From Cedecea selenatireducens (lineage in GTDB: Bacteria > Pseudomonadota > Gammaproteobacteria > Enterobacterales > Enterobacteriaceae), in the NCBI RefSeq assembly GCF_042138895.1, contig NZ_JBHIKW010000001.1, positions 1-64,000 of the forward strand: DNA of 64,000 nucleotides. Direction: 5' to 3'. Below the pieces are notes generated by a model. It ran no database searches, was not told the origin of the DNA, and worked only from the letters and a program-made list of their open reading frames with translations. The position numbers were made by a program, and so were the translations under genes. The first letter of the stretch is position 1; the number at the start of each line of letters is the position of its first letter. Below are positions 18,382 to 27,867 of the stretch, piece by piece.

Positions 18382-19259
18382 ACTGCCCTCTCTTTCGCGA
18401 TGTGGCTCTGCTCCCAGTGCTGCCAGACGGGCTCAACGCCCGCAGGAAGCCACAGCTTGCGTCCCAGCTCAATCCAGGCGCAGGGCAGATGAAAGTCTGA
18501 TCCCTGCGACGCCAGCAGATTAAACTGCTTCGCGTAGCTCGCAAGCTGGGTTCGTTCGTTGGGAGCCTGCTGGCACTGCGCAACTTCCATGGCATCGCCA
18601 CCGTGTTCGGCAAAGTGCGCCAGCAGTCGTTTTAGCCATTTTGCGGTCAGGCCGTAGCGCCCTGGATGCGCCAGTACCGCCTGCCCGCCAGAATGATGAA
18701 TGACATCAATAGCTTGTTCTATTGTACACCACTGAGGCGGAACATATCCGGTTTTCCCTTTCGCCAGATACTTCTTGAAGACGTCGCCCATATTGCTGGC
18801 TTTGCCCTGCTCGACCAGAAAACGAGCAAAATGACCGCGGGTGATCGCCCCGCCGCTGGCATGCCGCATTGCGCCTTCTAACGCATCGGGAATACGCGCT
18901 TTATCCAGACGCTCGGCAATCATCACTGCGCGCTGGCTGCGGCGTTCACTCTGCTGCGCAAGAAACAGCGTCAGCGCCGGATGCTGCTCATCAACGCCCA
19001 GCCCCACGATATGAATCTCGTGGTTTTCCCACACGGTTGATATTTCTACTCCGCTGATTAACTGTAGCGGTAAATTCAGACGTTCGATTTCTGCACGCGC
19101 AGCAGGCAGGCCGGCAACGGTATCGTGATCGGTAATAGCCAGAACCGTCACGCGCATATCCACCGCGCGGCTGACAAGAGCTTCAGGAGACAACAGGCCG
19201 TCCGAGGCGGTAGTGTGGCTGTGTAAATCGTGGATCGTGGCCAGGGTGGGCTCGCTCAA
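18378..19259 (-). CDS. rnm: PHP-domain 5'-3' exoribonuclease RNase AM
   Basis: PHP-family phosphoesterase formerly called YciV/TrpH; in E. coli it trims the 5' ends of 5S, 16S and 23S rRNA and acts on 3',5'-bisphosphonucleotides. It has 293 residues. Metal-binding PHP motifs are clear: HDLHSHTTASDG at the N-terminus, ITDHDTVAGL, and the later HPGRYG and QGSDFHLP. It is the first gene of a minus-strand operon (rnm, yciO, MerR-type) and divergent from the trp operon. Confidence 0.96.
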   Translation of the reverse strand: MSEPTLATIHDLHSHTTASDGLLSPEALVSRAVDMRVTVLAITDHDTVAGLPAARAEIERLNLPLQLISGVEISTVWENHEIHIVGLGVDEQHPALTLFLAQQSERRSQRAVMIAERLDKARIPDALEGAMRHASGGAITRGHFARFLVEQGKASNMGDVFKKYLAKGKTGYVPPQWCTIEQAIDVIHHSGGQAVLAHPGRYGLTAKWLKRLLAHFAEHGGDAMEVAQCQQAPNERTQLASYAKQFNLLASQGSDFHLPCAWIELGRKLWLPAGVEPVWQHWEQSHIAKERAV

Positions 19260-19333
19260 AATAGCTCCAGAATGGATAAACAGAAATTTAGCGGCCTATG
19301 ATAGCGATATTCGGCTATTTTAAAAAATCAGTA

Positions 19334-19369
19334 TTGACAATACACGCCCGAACCAGTTTACTAGTACGC
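19334..19369 (+). promoter_or_regulatory. trp promoter and TrpR operator
   Basis: A perfect TTGACA (-35, 19334-19339) is followed after 17 bases by TTTACT (-10, 19357-19362). The palindromic operator GAACCAGTTTACTAGTACGC covers 19350-19369 and differs from the E. coli trp operator by two bases. Tryptophan-bound TrpR should therefore occlude the -10 region. Confidence 0.93.
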
Positions 19370-19394
19370 AAGTTCACATAACGAGGTATCTGAA

Positions 19395-19439
19395 ATGAAA
19401 GCGATGAATTCCCTGCACGGTTGGTGGCGTACTCCCTGA
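19395..19439 (+). CDS. trpL: trp operon leader peptide
   Basis: A 14-residue peptide, MKAMNSLHGWWRTP, identical in length to the E. coli leader peptide, with tandem Trp codons at 19422-19427. Ribosome stalling on these codons under Trp starvation favours the antiterminator. The ribosome site is ACGAGG at 19381-19386. Confidence 0.95.
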   Translation: MKAMNSLHGWWRTP

Positions 19440-19485
19440 ACTCGGGCGGTGCGATCGCGTACGCTGTTTAACAGCGCAGATACCA

Positions 19486-19513
19486 GGCCCGCCAACGATG
19501 CGGGCTTTTTTTT
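19486..19513 (+). terminator. trp attenuator
   Basis: The 3:4 attenuator hairpin has a 6-bp GC stem (GCCCGC/GCGGGC, 7-base loop) followed by eight T residues, 46 bases after the trpL stop. It is the intrinsic terminator that stops transcription when Trp is plentiful. The competing strand-2 segment is the GGGCGGTGCGATCGCG stretch after the leader stop. Confidence 0.92.
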
Positions 19514-19534
19514 GAACAAAATTTGAGAACTAAA

Positions 19535-21097
19535 ATGCAAACACAAAAACCGGCACTTGAACTCCTGAGCAGCGAAGCTGCCTACCGTGAAAACCCAACG
19601 GCCCTTTTCCACCAGCTGTGCGGCGCACGCCCTGCGACGCTGCTGCTGGAGTCCGCCGACATCGACAGCAAAAACGATTTAAAAAGCCTGCTGCTGGTAG
19701 ACAGCGCCATGCGCATTACGGCGTTGGGTGACACCGTCACTTTACAGGCTCTGTCCGCGAACGGCGCCTCTTTACTGCCGCTGCTGGACGCAGCCTTACC
19801 GGCTGGGGTCGAAAATGAACACTTCCCCGATGGCCGTATCTTGCGCTTTCCGGGCGTCAGCTCGTTATTAGATGAAGACGCACGCCTGTGTTCGCTGTCA
19901 GTCTTTGACGCTTTCCGCATCATGCAGGAACTGGTGAGCGTGCCCGCTGACGAACGTAACGCGATGTTCTTCGGCGGCCTGTTCGCTTATGACCTGGTGG
20001 CCGGCTTTGAAGATCTGCCGCAGCTGAAACAGGACAACCGCTGCCCGGATTACTGCTTCTACCTGGCCGAGACATTATTGACCATCGATCACCAGAAAAA
20101 GCAGACCCGCATTCAGGCCAGTCTCTTTACGCCGTCAGAAAGCGAAAAACAGCGCCTGATAAAACGTACCGAACAGCTTCGCCAGCAAATTAGCGAGCAG
20201 CCAGCCGAGCTGCCGGTACAGAAAGTCGAACACATGCGCTGCGACGTTAACCAGAGCGATGAAGAATTCGGCGCGGTTGTCCGCCAGATGCAAAAAGCTA
20301 TTCGCATCGGCGAAATCTTCCAGGTAGTGCCGTCCCGCCGCTTCTCACTGCCCTGCCCGTCGCCGCTGGCCGCCTATCAGACGCTGAAGAAGAGCAACCC
20401 AAGCCCGTACATGTTCTTTATGCAGGATAACGATTTCACGCTGTTCGGGGCCTCTCCGGAAAGCTCGCTGAAATACGATGCGACGAACCGCCAGATTGAG
20501 ATCTACCCGATTGCCGGTACCCGGCCTCGCGGTCGCCGCGCGGACGGTTCGCTGGACCGCGATTTAGACAGCCGCATCGAGCTGGAAATGCGCACCGATC
20601 ATAAAGAACTCTCTGAACACCTGATGTTGGTTGACCTGGCGCGTAACGACCTGGCCCGCATCTGTACGCCGGGCAGCCGCTACGTGGCTGATTTAACCAA
20701 AGTCGACCGCTACTCCTTCGTGATGCACCTGGTGTCGCGCGTTGTTGGCGAGCTGCGTCATGACCTGGACGTGCTGCACGCCTATCGCGCCTGCATGAAT
20801 ATGGGCACCCTGAGCGGCGCACCTAAAGTGCGTGCCATGCAGCTGATTGCCGGCGCCGAAGGCGTGCGTCGCGGCAGCTACGGTGGCGCGGTGGGTTATT
20901 TCACCGCCCACGGCGACCTCGACACCTGCATCGTTATCCGCTCTGCCTATGTTGAAGACGGGATCGCCACCGTTCAGGCTGGGGCCGGCGTTGTCCTGGA
21001 TTCAGACCCGCAGTCAGAAGCCGACGAAACCCGCAACAAAGCCCGCGCCGTTTTGCGCGCCATTGCTACAGCGCATCACGCGAAGGAGACTTTCTAA
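19535..21097 (+). CDS. trpE: Anthranilate synthase component I
   Basis: Aminase subunit that converts chorismate to anthranilate with ammonia supplied by TrpD(G). It has 520 residues, the E. coli length. The feedback tryptophan site segment LLLESADI is near residue 40, and the chorismate-binding domain has FGASPESSLKY, PIAGTRPRGR, HLMLVDLARND and the C-terminal QAGAGVVLDS. The chosen ATG at 19535 gives the family start MQTQKPALELL; a TTG four codons earlier is in frame but has no ribosome site. The TAA overlaps the trpD ATG by one base, which couples synthesis of the two subunits. Confidence 0.99.
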   Translation: MQTQKPALELLSSEAAYRENPTALFHQLCGARPATLLLESADIDSKNDLKSLLLVDSAMRITALGDTVTLQALSANGASLLPLLDAALPAGVENEHFPDGRILRFPGVSSLLDEDARLCSLSVFDAFRIMQELVSVPADERNAMFFGGLFAYDLVAGFEDLPQLKQDNRCPDYCFYLAETLLTIDHQKKQTRIQASLFTPSESEKQRLIKRTEQLRQQISEQPAELPVQKVEHMRCDVNQSDEEFGAVVRQMQKAIRIGEIFQVVPSRRFSLPCPSPLAAYQTLKKSNPSPYMFFMQDNDFTLFGASPESSLKYDATNRQIEIYPIAGTRPRGRRADGSLDRDLDSRIELEMRTDHKELSEHLMLVDLARNDLARICTPGSRYVADLTKVDRYSFVMHLVSRVVGELRHDLDVLHAYRACMNMGTLSGAPKVRAMQLIAGAEGVRRGSYGGAVGYFTAHGDLDTCIVIRSAYVEDGIATVQAGAGVVLDSDPQSEADETRNKARAVLRAIATAHHAKETF

Positions 21098-22692
21098 TGG
21101 CTGACATTCTGCTGCTCGATAATATCGACTCATTCACCTATAACCTGGCAGATCAGCTCCGCGCGAGCGGCCACAACGTGGTGATTTACCGTAACCATGT
21201 TCCGGCGCAGACCTTGATTGAACGCCTGGCCACCATGGATAACCCGGTACTGATGCTTTCACCAGGCCCAGGAGCGCCAAGCGAAGCGGGCTGTATGCCT
21301 GAATTGCTGACCCGCATGCGCGGCAAGCTGCCGATTATCGGTATCTGCCTGGGCCACCAGGCCATCGTTGAAGCTTACGGCGGCTACGTAGGCCAGGCCG
21401 GAGAAATCCTGCACGGTAAAGCGTCTTCTATTTCCCACGACGGCGAAGCGATGTTTGCCGGGCTGCCTAACCCGCTGCCGGTGGCGCGTTACCACTCGCT
21501 GGTTGGCAGCAATATTCCTGCCGGGCTGACCATCAACGCGCATTTCGAGGGCATGGTAATGGCGGTTCGTCATGAAGCTGACCGGGTTGTTGGCTTCCAG
21601 TTCCATCCGGAATCCATCCTGACCAGCCACGGGGCTCGCCTGCTTGAGCAGACGCTCGACTGGGCGCTGCTCAAGCTGAAGCAGGCCAATACGCTGCAGC
21701 CGATCCTCGACAAACTTTATCAGGCACAAACCCTGAGCCGCGAAGAGAGCCACCAGCTGTTTTCCGCCATCGTTCGCGGTGAGTTGAAGCCAGAACAGCT
21801 GGCGGCCGCGCTGGTCAGCATGAAGGTGCGCGGTGAACATCCGAACGAAATCGCCGGGGCCGCATCCGCCCTGCTCGAACACGCTGCGCCGTTCCCAAGC
21901 CCGAGTTACGAGTTTGCCGACATCGTCGGTACCGGCGGCGACGGCAGCAACAGCATTAATATCTCCACCGCCAGCGCCTTTGTCGCCGCAGCGGTAGGGC
22001 TTAAGGTCGCCAAACACGGTAACCGCAGCGTGTCCAGCAAGTCCGGTTCATCCGACCTGCTGGCAGCATTTGGCATCAACCTTGAGATGAATGCCGACGC
22101 TTCCCGCAAAGCGCTGGACGAGCTGGGCGTCTGCTTCCTGTTTGCGCCTAAGTATCACACGGGTTTCCGCCACGCGATGCCGGTTCGCCAGCAGCTGAAA
22201 ACGCGCACCCTGTTCAACGTGTTAGGCCCGCTGATTAACCCGGCACACCCGCCGCTGGCGCTGATCGGTGTTTACAGCCCTGAGCTGGTACTGCCGATTG
22301 CTGAAACACTGCGCGTCCTCGGCTACAAACGCGCGGCAGTTGTTCACAGCGGCGGCATGGATGAAGTTTCGCTTCACGCGCCAACACTGGTTGCCGAACT
22401 GAACCACGGCGAAATCAAAAGCTACCAGCTGACCGCCGCCGATTTCGACCTGCCTGCCTACCACCAGGAAGCGCTGGCGGGCGGCACGCCGGAAGAAAAC
22501 CGTGACATTCTGACCCGCCTGCTACAAGGTAAAGGTGAGACAGCGCACGAGTCTGCCGTCGCGGCAAACGTGGCCATGCTGATGCGACTGCACGGCCATG
22601 AAGACCTGAAAGCTAACGCACAGAAAGTGCTGGATGTATTACGTAGCGGTGCTGCATACGACCGCGTGACCGCGCTCGCGGGGAGAGGATAA
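21097..22692 (+). CDS. trpD: Anthranilate synthase component II / anthranilate phosphoribosyltransferase
   Basis: Fused TrpG-TrpD of 531 residues, as in E. coli. The N-terminal class I glutamine amidotransferase (about 1-195) has the oxyanion segment SPGPGAPSEAG, the nucleophile elbow GICLGHQA and the HPES histidine/glutamate. The C-terminal anthranilate phosphoribosyltransferase (about 200-531) has the PRPP-binding VGTGGDGSNSINIST and the KHGNRSVSSKSGS loop. It catalyses the second step of tryptophan synthesis and supplies ammonia to TrpE. It overlaps trpE by one base. Confidence 0.99.
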   Translation: MADILLLDNIDSFTYNLADQLRASGHNVVIYRNHVPAQTLIERLATMDNPVLMLSPGPGAPSEAGCMPELLTRMRGKLPIIGICLGHQAIVEAYGGYVGQAGEILHGKASSISHDGEAMFAGLPNPLPVARYHSLVGSNIPAGLTINAHFEGMVMAVRHEADRVVGFQFHPESILTSHGARLLEQTLDWALLKLKQANTLQPILDKLYQAQTLSREESHQLFSAIVRGELKPEQLAAALVSMKVRGEHPNEIAGAASALLEHAAPFPSPSYEFADIVGTGGDGSNSINISTASAFVAAAVGLKVAKHGNRSVSSKSGSSDLLAAFGINLEMNADASRKALDELGVCFLFAPKYHTGFRHAMPVRQQLKTRTLFNVLGPLINPAHPPLALIGVYSPELVLPIAETLRVLGYKRAAVVHSGGMDEVSLHAPTLVAELNHGEIKSYQLTAADFDLPAYHQEALAGGTPEENRDILTRLLQGKGETAHESAVAANVAMLMRLHGHEDLKANAQKVLDVLRSGAAYDRVTALAGRG

Positions 22693-22696
22693 GGCA

Positions 22697-24058
22697 ATGC
22701 AGGAGACCGTATTAAACCGCATCGTGGCTGACAAAGCGCTGTGGGTCGAAGCCCGCAAACAGCAGCAGCCGCTGGCGAGCTTCCAGAATGAGATAGTGCC
22801 AGCCACGCGCAACTTCTATCACGCGCTGCAGGGGGCCCGCACCGTCTTCATTCTTGAGTGCAAAAAAGCGTCCCCGTCTAAAGGGGTTATCCGCGACGAT
22901 TTCGATCCGGCCCGAATTGCAGGCGTTTATAAGCATTATGCTTCTGCGATATCGGTGCTGACCGACGAGAAATACTTCCAGGGCAGCTTTGATTTTCTGC
23001 CTGTCGTCAGCGGGATTGTCAGCCAGCCGGTGCTGTGCAAAGACTTTATTATCGACGCCTATCAGATTCATCTGGCGCGTTTTTACCAGGCAGATGCTTG
23101 CCTGCTGATGCTCTCGGTGCTGGACGACGAACAGTATCGCCAACTGGCCGCGGTTGCCCACAGCCTGAATATGGGCGTGCTGACCGAAGTGAGCAACGAA
23201 GAAGAGCTGGAGCGTGCCATCACGCTCGGCGCCAAAGTCGTCGGCATCAACAACCGCGACCTGCGCGACCTGTCCATCGATCTGGATCGCACCCGGCAGC
23301 TGGCGCCGCGCCTGACCCACGGCGTGACGGTTATCAGTGAATCTGGCATCAATAATTACGCTCAGGTTCGCGAGCTTAGCCACTACGCGAACGGCTTCCT
23401 GATTGGCTCGGCGCTGATGAGTGAAGATGACCTGAACGCTGCGGTACGCCGCGTGCTGTTCGGGGAGAACAAAGTCTGCGGCCTTACGCGTGGCGAAGAT
23501 GCTCGTGCAGCTCAGGAAGCCGGAGCTATTTACGGTGGTCTGATCTTCGTGCCTGCTTCACCTCGCTTTGTCACCGATGATAAAGCCGCAGCGGTGATTG
23601 CCGCCGCCCCGCTTCGCTACGTGGGCGTTTTCAGAAACACGCCGGTAGCGGAAGTCGTGGCGAAAGCAGAGAAATTCTCGCTCAGTGCGGTTCAGCTCCA
23701 CGGCGCTGAAAACCAGGATTACATTACTGAGCTACGTGCCCTGCTGCCGGCGAATACACAAATCTGGAAAGCGTTGAGCGTGGCTGACACGCTGCCCGAG
23801 CGCAATCTACAACACGTGGATAAGTACGTGTTCGATAACGGCCAGGGCGGCACCGGGCAAAGCTTTGACTGGCGACTGTTAGCCGGACAAAAGCTGGAAA
23901 ACGTGATTCTGGCGGGCGGCCTCGGAGCGGATAACTGCGTGGAAGCGGCAAAAGCCGGCTGCGCGGGACTGGATTTCAACTCCGGCGTGGAAAGCGCGCC
24001 GGGAATAAAAGATGCTAACAAGCTGGCTGCGGTCTTTCAGACTCTGCGGGCTTACTAA
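22697..24058 (+). CDS. trpC: Indole-3-glycerol phosphate synthase / phosphoribosylanthranilate isomerase
   Basis: A 453-residue bifunctional TrpC-TrpF fusion, the enterobacterial arrangement. The N-terminal synthase barrel (about 1-255) has ILECKKASPSKG, LCKDFIID, LTEVSNEEEL and ISESGIN. The C-terminal isomerase barrel (about 256-453) has KVCGLTR with its catalytic cysteine, VQLHGAE and the phosphate-binding LAGGLGADNC. It begins four bases after the trpD stop. Confidence 0.99.
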   Translation: MQETVLNRIVADKALWVEARKQQQPLASFQNEIVPATRNFYHALQGARTVFILECKKASPSKGVIRDDFDPARIAGVYKHYASAISVLTDEKYFQGSFDFLPVVSGIVSQPVLCKDFIIDAYQIHLARFYQADACLLMLSVLDDEQYRQLAAVAHSLNMGVLTEVSNEEELERAITLGAKVVGINNRDLRDLSIDLDRTRQLAPRLTHGVTVISESGINNYAQVRELSHYANGFLIGSALMSEDDLNAAVRRVLFGENKVCGLTRGEDARAAQEAGAIYGGLIFVPASPRFVTDDKAAAVIAAAPLRYVGVFRNTPVAEVVAKAEKFSLSAVQLHGAENQDYITELRALLPANTQIWKALSVADTLPERNLQHVDKYVFDNGQGGTGQSFDWRLLAGQKLENVILAGGLGADNCVEAAKAGCAGLDFNSGVESAPGIKDANKLAAVFQTLRAY

Positions 24059-24070
24059 GGAAGAGATACC

Positions 24071-25261
24071 ATGACTTTACTGAACCCTTATTTTGGTGAA
24101 TTTGGCGGCATGTATGTGCCGCAGATCCTGATGCCTGCCCTGCGCCAGCTTGAAGAAGCTTTCGTGGCGGCGCAAAGCGATGCGGAGTTCCAGGCCGAGT
24201 TTACCGACCTGCTGAAAAACTACGCCGGGCGCCCAACAGCCCTGACGAAATGCCGTAACCTGACGGCAGGCACCAACACTACGCTGTACCTCAAGCGTGA
24301 AGATCTGCTGCACGGCGGCGCGCACAAAACTAACCAGGTACTGGGCCAGGCCCTGCTCGCCAAACGCATGGGTAAAACCGAGATCATCGCCGAAACCGGC
24401 GCGGGTCAGCACGGCGTAGCCTCTGCGCTCGCCAGCGCCCTGCTCGGCCTGAAATGCCGCATCTATATGGGGGCCAAAGACGTTGAGCGCCAGTCGCCAA
24501 ACGTCTTCCGCATGCGCCTGATGGGTGCCGAAGTGATTCCGGTACACAGCGGTTCATCCACCCTGAAAGATGCCTGTAACGAGGCGCTGCGCGACTGGTC
24601 TGCAAGCTATGACACCGCGCACTACATGCTCGGCACTGCCGCCGGCCCGCACCCGTTCCCAACCATCGTCCGTGAGTTCCAGCGCATGATCGGTGAAGAA
24701 ACCAAAGCGCAGATTCTGGAGAAAGAAGGCCGCCTGCCTGACGCGGTGATCGCCTGCGTGGGCGGCGGCTCCAACGCCATCGGCATGTTTGCCGACTTTA
24801 TCGACGAAACCAGCGTGGGCCTGATTGGCGTCGAACCTGCCGGGCACGGGATCGAAACCGGCGAACACGGTGCGCCGTTGAAGCACGGCCGCGTGGGCAT
24901 TTACTTCGGCATGAAGTCGCCGATGATGCAGACTGACGAAGGCCAGATTGAAGAGTCTTACTCTATCTCTGCCGGGCTCGACTTCCCGTCAGTTGGGCCA
25001 CAGCACGCTTATCTGAACAGCACCGGCCGCGCCGATTACGTGTCCATTACCGATGACGAAGCGCTGGACGCCTTTAAAACGCTATGCCGCAGCGAAGGTA
25101 TTATTCCTGCGCTGGAGTCTTCCCACGCCCTCGCCCATGCCTTGAAAATGATCCGCGAGAATCCTGAAAAAGAACAGCTGTTGGTAGTGAACCTCTCTGG
25201 CCGCGGCGACAAAGACATCTTCACCGTCCACGATATTCTGAAAGCACGAGGGGAAATGTAA
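24071..25261 (+). CDS. trpB: Tryptophan synthase beta chain
   Basis: PLP-dependent beta subunit joining indole and serine. It has 396 residues. The PLP lysine lies in GGAHKTNQVLG (K87 by convention), the phosphate loop is GGGSNAIG, and the catalytic glutamate lies in AETGAGQHG. The stop overlaps the trpA ATG by one base (TAATG), which couples the two subunits of the alpha2-beta2 complex. Confidence 0.99.
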   Translation: MTLLNPYFGEFGGMYVPQILMPALRQLEEAFVAAQSDAEFQAEFTDLLKNYAGRPTALTKCRNLTAGTNTTLYLKREDLLHGGAHKTNQVLGQALLAKRMGKTEIIAETGAGQHGVASALASALLGLKCRIYMGAKDVERQSPNVFRMRLMGAEVIPVHSGSSTLKDACNEALRDWSASYDTAHYMLGTAAGPHPFPTIVREFQRMIGEETKAQILEKEGRLPDAVIACVGGGSNAIGMFADFIDETSVGLIGVEPAGHGIETGEHGAPLKHGRVGIYFGMKSPMMQTDEGQIEESYSISAGLDFPSVGPQHAYLNSTGRADYVSITDDEALDAFKTLCRSEGIIPALESSHALAHALKMIRENPEKEQLLVVNLSGRGDKDIFTVHDILKARGEM

Positions 25262-26067
25262 TGGAACGTTATCATCATCTGTTTGAACAGCTGCAGGCCC
25301 GCAAGGAAGGCGCATTCGTTCCCTTTGTGACGCTGGGCGACCCGAACCCGGAGCTTTCGCTGAAAATCATCGACGCGCTGATTGAAGGCGGGGCGGATGC
25401 GCTGGAGCTGGGTATTCCGTTCTCCGATCCGCTGGCGGATGGTCCAACGATTCAGGGCGCAGCGCTGCGTGCCTTCGCCTCTGACGTGACGCCAACTCAG
25501 TGCTTTGAAATGCTCGCCGCGATCCGCCAAAAGTACCCGGAAATCCCGATTGGCCTGCTGATGTATGCCAACCTGGTGTTTAACCGCGGTATCGACGAGT
25601 TTTACGCGCTGTGTGCCAAAGTGGGCGTGGATTCGGTGCTGGTAGCCGACGTACCGGTTGAAGAGTCAGCCGAGTTCCGTAACGCCGCCATGCGCCACGG
25701 TGTAGCGCCTATCTTCATCTGTCCGCCAAACGCCGACGATGCGCTGCTGCGTGAAATTTCGTCCCACGGCCGGGGGTATACTTACCTGCTTTCCCGCGCA
25801 GGGGTTACCGGCACTGAAACTCGTGCTCAGCTGCCTCTTAACCATCTGATTGAGAAACTGGGCGAGTATCATGCCGCGCCACCTCTGCAAGGTTTTGGTA
25901 TTTCTGAACCTTCTCAGGTTCGCGATGCGATTTCCGCTGGCGCAGCGGGGGCAATTTCAGGCTCTGCGGTGGTGAAAATCATTGAGAAGAATCTGGCACA
26001 GCCAGAGGTGATGCTCAGCGAACTGAAGGTCTTTGTACAGAATATGAAAGCCGCGACTCGCGGTTGA
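25261..26067 (+). CDS. trpA: Tryptophan synthase alpha chain
   Basis: Alpha subunit, 268 residues, which cleaves indole-3-glycerol phosphate and passes indole through the tunnel to TrpB. Catalytic residues lie in ALELGIPFSDPLADGP (E49 and D60 by E. coli numbering). The phosphate-binding region includes GFGISEPSQV and GAISGSAVVKI. It is the last gene of the trp operon and overlaps trpB by one base. Confidence 0.99.
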   Translation: MERYHHLFEQLQARKEGAFVPFVTLGDPNPELSLKIIDALIEGGADALELGIPFSDPLADGPTIQGAALRAFASDVTPTQCFEMLAAIRQKYPEIPIGLLMYANLVFNRGIDEFYALCAKVGVDSVLVADVPVEESAEFRNAAMRHGVAPIFICPPNADDALLREISSHGRGYTYLLSRAGVTGTETRAQLPLNHLIEKLGEYHAAPPLQGFGISEPSQVRDAISAGAAGAISGSAVVKIIEKNLAQPEVMLSELKVFVQNMKAATRG

Positions 26068-26072
26068 TCGGT

Positions 26073-26101
26073 AAAAGGCCGGGGAGACCCGGCCTTTTTT
26101 C
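26073..26101. terminator. Shared trpA/ompW bidirectional terminator
   Basis: A 7-bp GC stem (GGCCGGG/CCCGGCC, loop GAGA) has four A residues on its left and six T residues on its right. It lies five bases after the trpA stop and abuts the ompW stop, so it can end both convergent transcripts. Confidence 0.9.
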
Positions 26102-26734
26102 TTAGAAGCGGTAACCTGCGGAGAACATAAATACCCACGGGTCAATGCGCGTCTTAATACTTTGCTGCTCACCCGCGGCTTTAAATTTCACCGTAGTGTC
26201 GATGTCCATATACCAGACGGACATGTTCAGCAGCCAGTCGTCATTCACCATATAATCCAGCCCGACCTGGCCTGCCGCCCCCCAGGAATCTTTCACTTTC
26301 AGATCGCTCAGACCCGCGCTTTTGCCGGTGTCGTTGAAGCTTGCATCAAAGAAAGTCGTGTAGTTCACGCCGACGCCCACATAAGGACGCACTTTGCTAC
26401 CCGCATCGCCAAAATACCACTGCGCCATCAGCGTCGGCGGCAGCTGATGCACTGTCGCCAGGTCGCCGGTTGGCCCAAGCCCAACCTTGTGGCGGAACGG
26501 CGTGGCTGCCAGCAGTTCAATACCGATGTTGTCGGTGACCATGTAGTCAAAGGTCAGCCCCAGTTGGGTATTGTTATCAACCTTAAAACTCCCCATCTTG
26601 AGCACGTCGTCCGAACCGGCGGTTGGTCGAACCGTCGCGGTACCCGCACGCATAAAGAATTCTCCCGCCTGATGCGCCGAAGCCGCACCGGACAGACACC
26701 CCATCGCCAGTAATGCCAGAGTGAGTTTTTTCAT
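26102..26734 (-). CDS. ompW: Outer membrane protein OmpW
   Basis: An eight-stranded outer-membrane barrel of 210 residues. A Sec signal peptide (about 1-20, MKKLTLALLAMG...AHQ) is followed by mature sequence that keeps the OmpW segments GEFFMRAG, NTQLGLTFDYM, ATPFRHK, LPPTLMAQWYFG and the C-terminal aromatic MFSAGYRF needed for Bam assembly. The frame is open 20 codons further upstream, but only the ATG at 26734 gives a signal peptide, and a GGGAAGGG purine run precedes it. OmpW is linked to small hydrophobic compound uptake and stress or anaerobic adaptation. Confidence 0.97.
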   Translation of the reverse strand: MKKLTLALLAMGCLSGAASAHQAGEFFMRAGTATVRPTAGSDDVLKMGSFKVDNNTQLGLTFDYMVTDNIGIELLAATPFRHKVGLGPTGDLATVHQLPPTLMAQWYFGDAGSKVRPYVGVGVNYTTFFDASFNDTGKSAGLSDLKVKDSWGAAGQVGLDYMVNDDWLLNMSVWYMDIDTTVKFKAAGEQQSIKTRIDPWVFMFSAGYRF

Positions 26735-27064
26735 AGCCCTTCCCTTGTTATGGTTTTTTAACAGCGGGCTGAATATACTCAGAAAGAAGTACAAAGTGAT
26801 CTAACACCGATCACACTTTGCCTTCTAATTTAACATTCAATGATCTGGATTAATTTTTAGTGACGGCATGAAAAACAACAAAGCGGAACCAGATCAATTT
26901 TATTGAATTATCAGTTTTCGTAAATTTCTGTCATATCTGTACAACCTGCAGCCTAATCGACGCTATTCAACCGCTTAGAGAAAGTCTTTGTGGTGCCACG
27001 GCGCCTGCATCCAGGGTACAATTGCCCGCAGATTGATAACCGCTAGCAACACCAAGGAGAGTGC
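26735..27064. promoter_or_regulatory. ompW/yciC divergent regulatory region
   Basis: These 330 bases between divergent genes are AT-rich toward the ompW side. The only structure I see is an imperfect inverted repeat, CAAAGTGATC at 26792-26801 and GATCACACTTTG at 26809-26820, about 60 bases upstream of ompW. Its arms are too far apart for a canonical CRP site. No small gene is apparent. Confidence 0.5.
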
Positions 27065-27808
27065 ATGTCTATCACGGCGGGTTCGGTATACCGTGACACG
27101 GGAAATTTTCTTCGTAATCAGTTCATTACCATTTTGCTGATTGCGTTACTTTGCGCCTTAATTTCGGTGATTATTGGCCGTGCGTTCTCGCCCAGCGAAG
27201 AACAAATGGCGATATTGAGTGAGGGAGATAACCTGGCGGGTAGCGTTGGGTTGTTTGATTTAGTGCAGAATATGTCGCTGGAGCAGCAGCAAGTGTTACT
27301 GAAAGCGTCTGCTGCCTCAACGTTTTCAGGCCTGATTGGCAACGCCATTCTGGCGGCCAGCATGATGGTGCTGATGCAAATCGTCTCTGCTGGTCAGCGC
27401 GTCAGCGCCCTGCGTGCGATTGGTGCCTCGGCGCCGGTGCTGCCAAAAATGTTCATTCTGATCTTCCTGACCACGCTGCTGGTGCAAATCGGCATTATGC
27501 TCGTCGTGGTGCCAGGCGTGCTGCTGGCCATCCTGCTTTCCCTCGCTCCGGTGATGCTGGTGCAGGATAAAACGGGCATTTTCCGCTCCATGCGCAGCAG
27601 CCTGCGTTTGGTCTGGTCAAACATGCGCCTGGTCGCCCCGGCGGTCGTCGCGTGGCTGGCGGCAAAAACGGCGTTACTGCTGCTGGCCTCAAGCTTTGCC
27701 GCACTGTCGCCAGAAGTTGGGGCAGTGATTGCGAACACCATAAGCAACCTGATTTCGGCCGTGCTGCTTATCTACTTATTCCGCCTGTACATGTTGATAC
27801 GTCAATAA
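27065..27808 (+). CDS. yciC: YciC family inner membrane protein
   Basis: A 247-residue polytopic inner-membrane protein (UPF0259), the E. coli length and very similar throughout (GNFLRNQFITILLIALL, SGLIGNAILAASMMVLMQ, KMFILIFLTTLLVQIGIML). About six transmembrane helices are visible. The ATG follows AAGGAG. It leads the yciC-yciB-yciA run. The function is unknown. Confidence 0.95.
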   Translation: MSITAGSVYRDTGNFLRNQFITILLIALLCALISVIIGRAFSPSEEQMAILSEGDNLAGSVGLFDLVQNMSLEQQQVLLKASAASTFSGLIGNAILAASMMVLMQIVSAGQRVSALRAIGASAPVLPKMFILIFLTTLLVQIGIMLVVVPGVLLAILLSLAPVMLVQDKTGIFRSMRSSLRLVWSNMRLVAPAVVAWLAAKTALLLLASSFAALSPEVGAVIANTISNLISAVLLIYLFRLYMLIRQ

Positions 27809-27867
27809 CCTTCCCCGGCTCCTGACCGCGAGTTATAGTCAGGAGCCACCTCTTTACGGAACAGATT

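Noticed and set aside
20436..20822. Long minus-strand open frames inside trpE, trpD, trpC, trpB and adhE
   Set aside because: They are antisense shadows of GC-rich coding sequence; they have no ribosome sites and the sense genes are full length.
26792..26820. CRP site upstream of ompW
   Set aside because: GTGA and TCAC are 11 bases apart instead of the 6 bases between TGTGA and TCACA that CRP requires.
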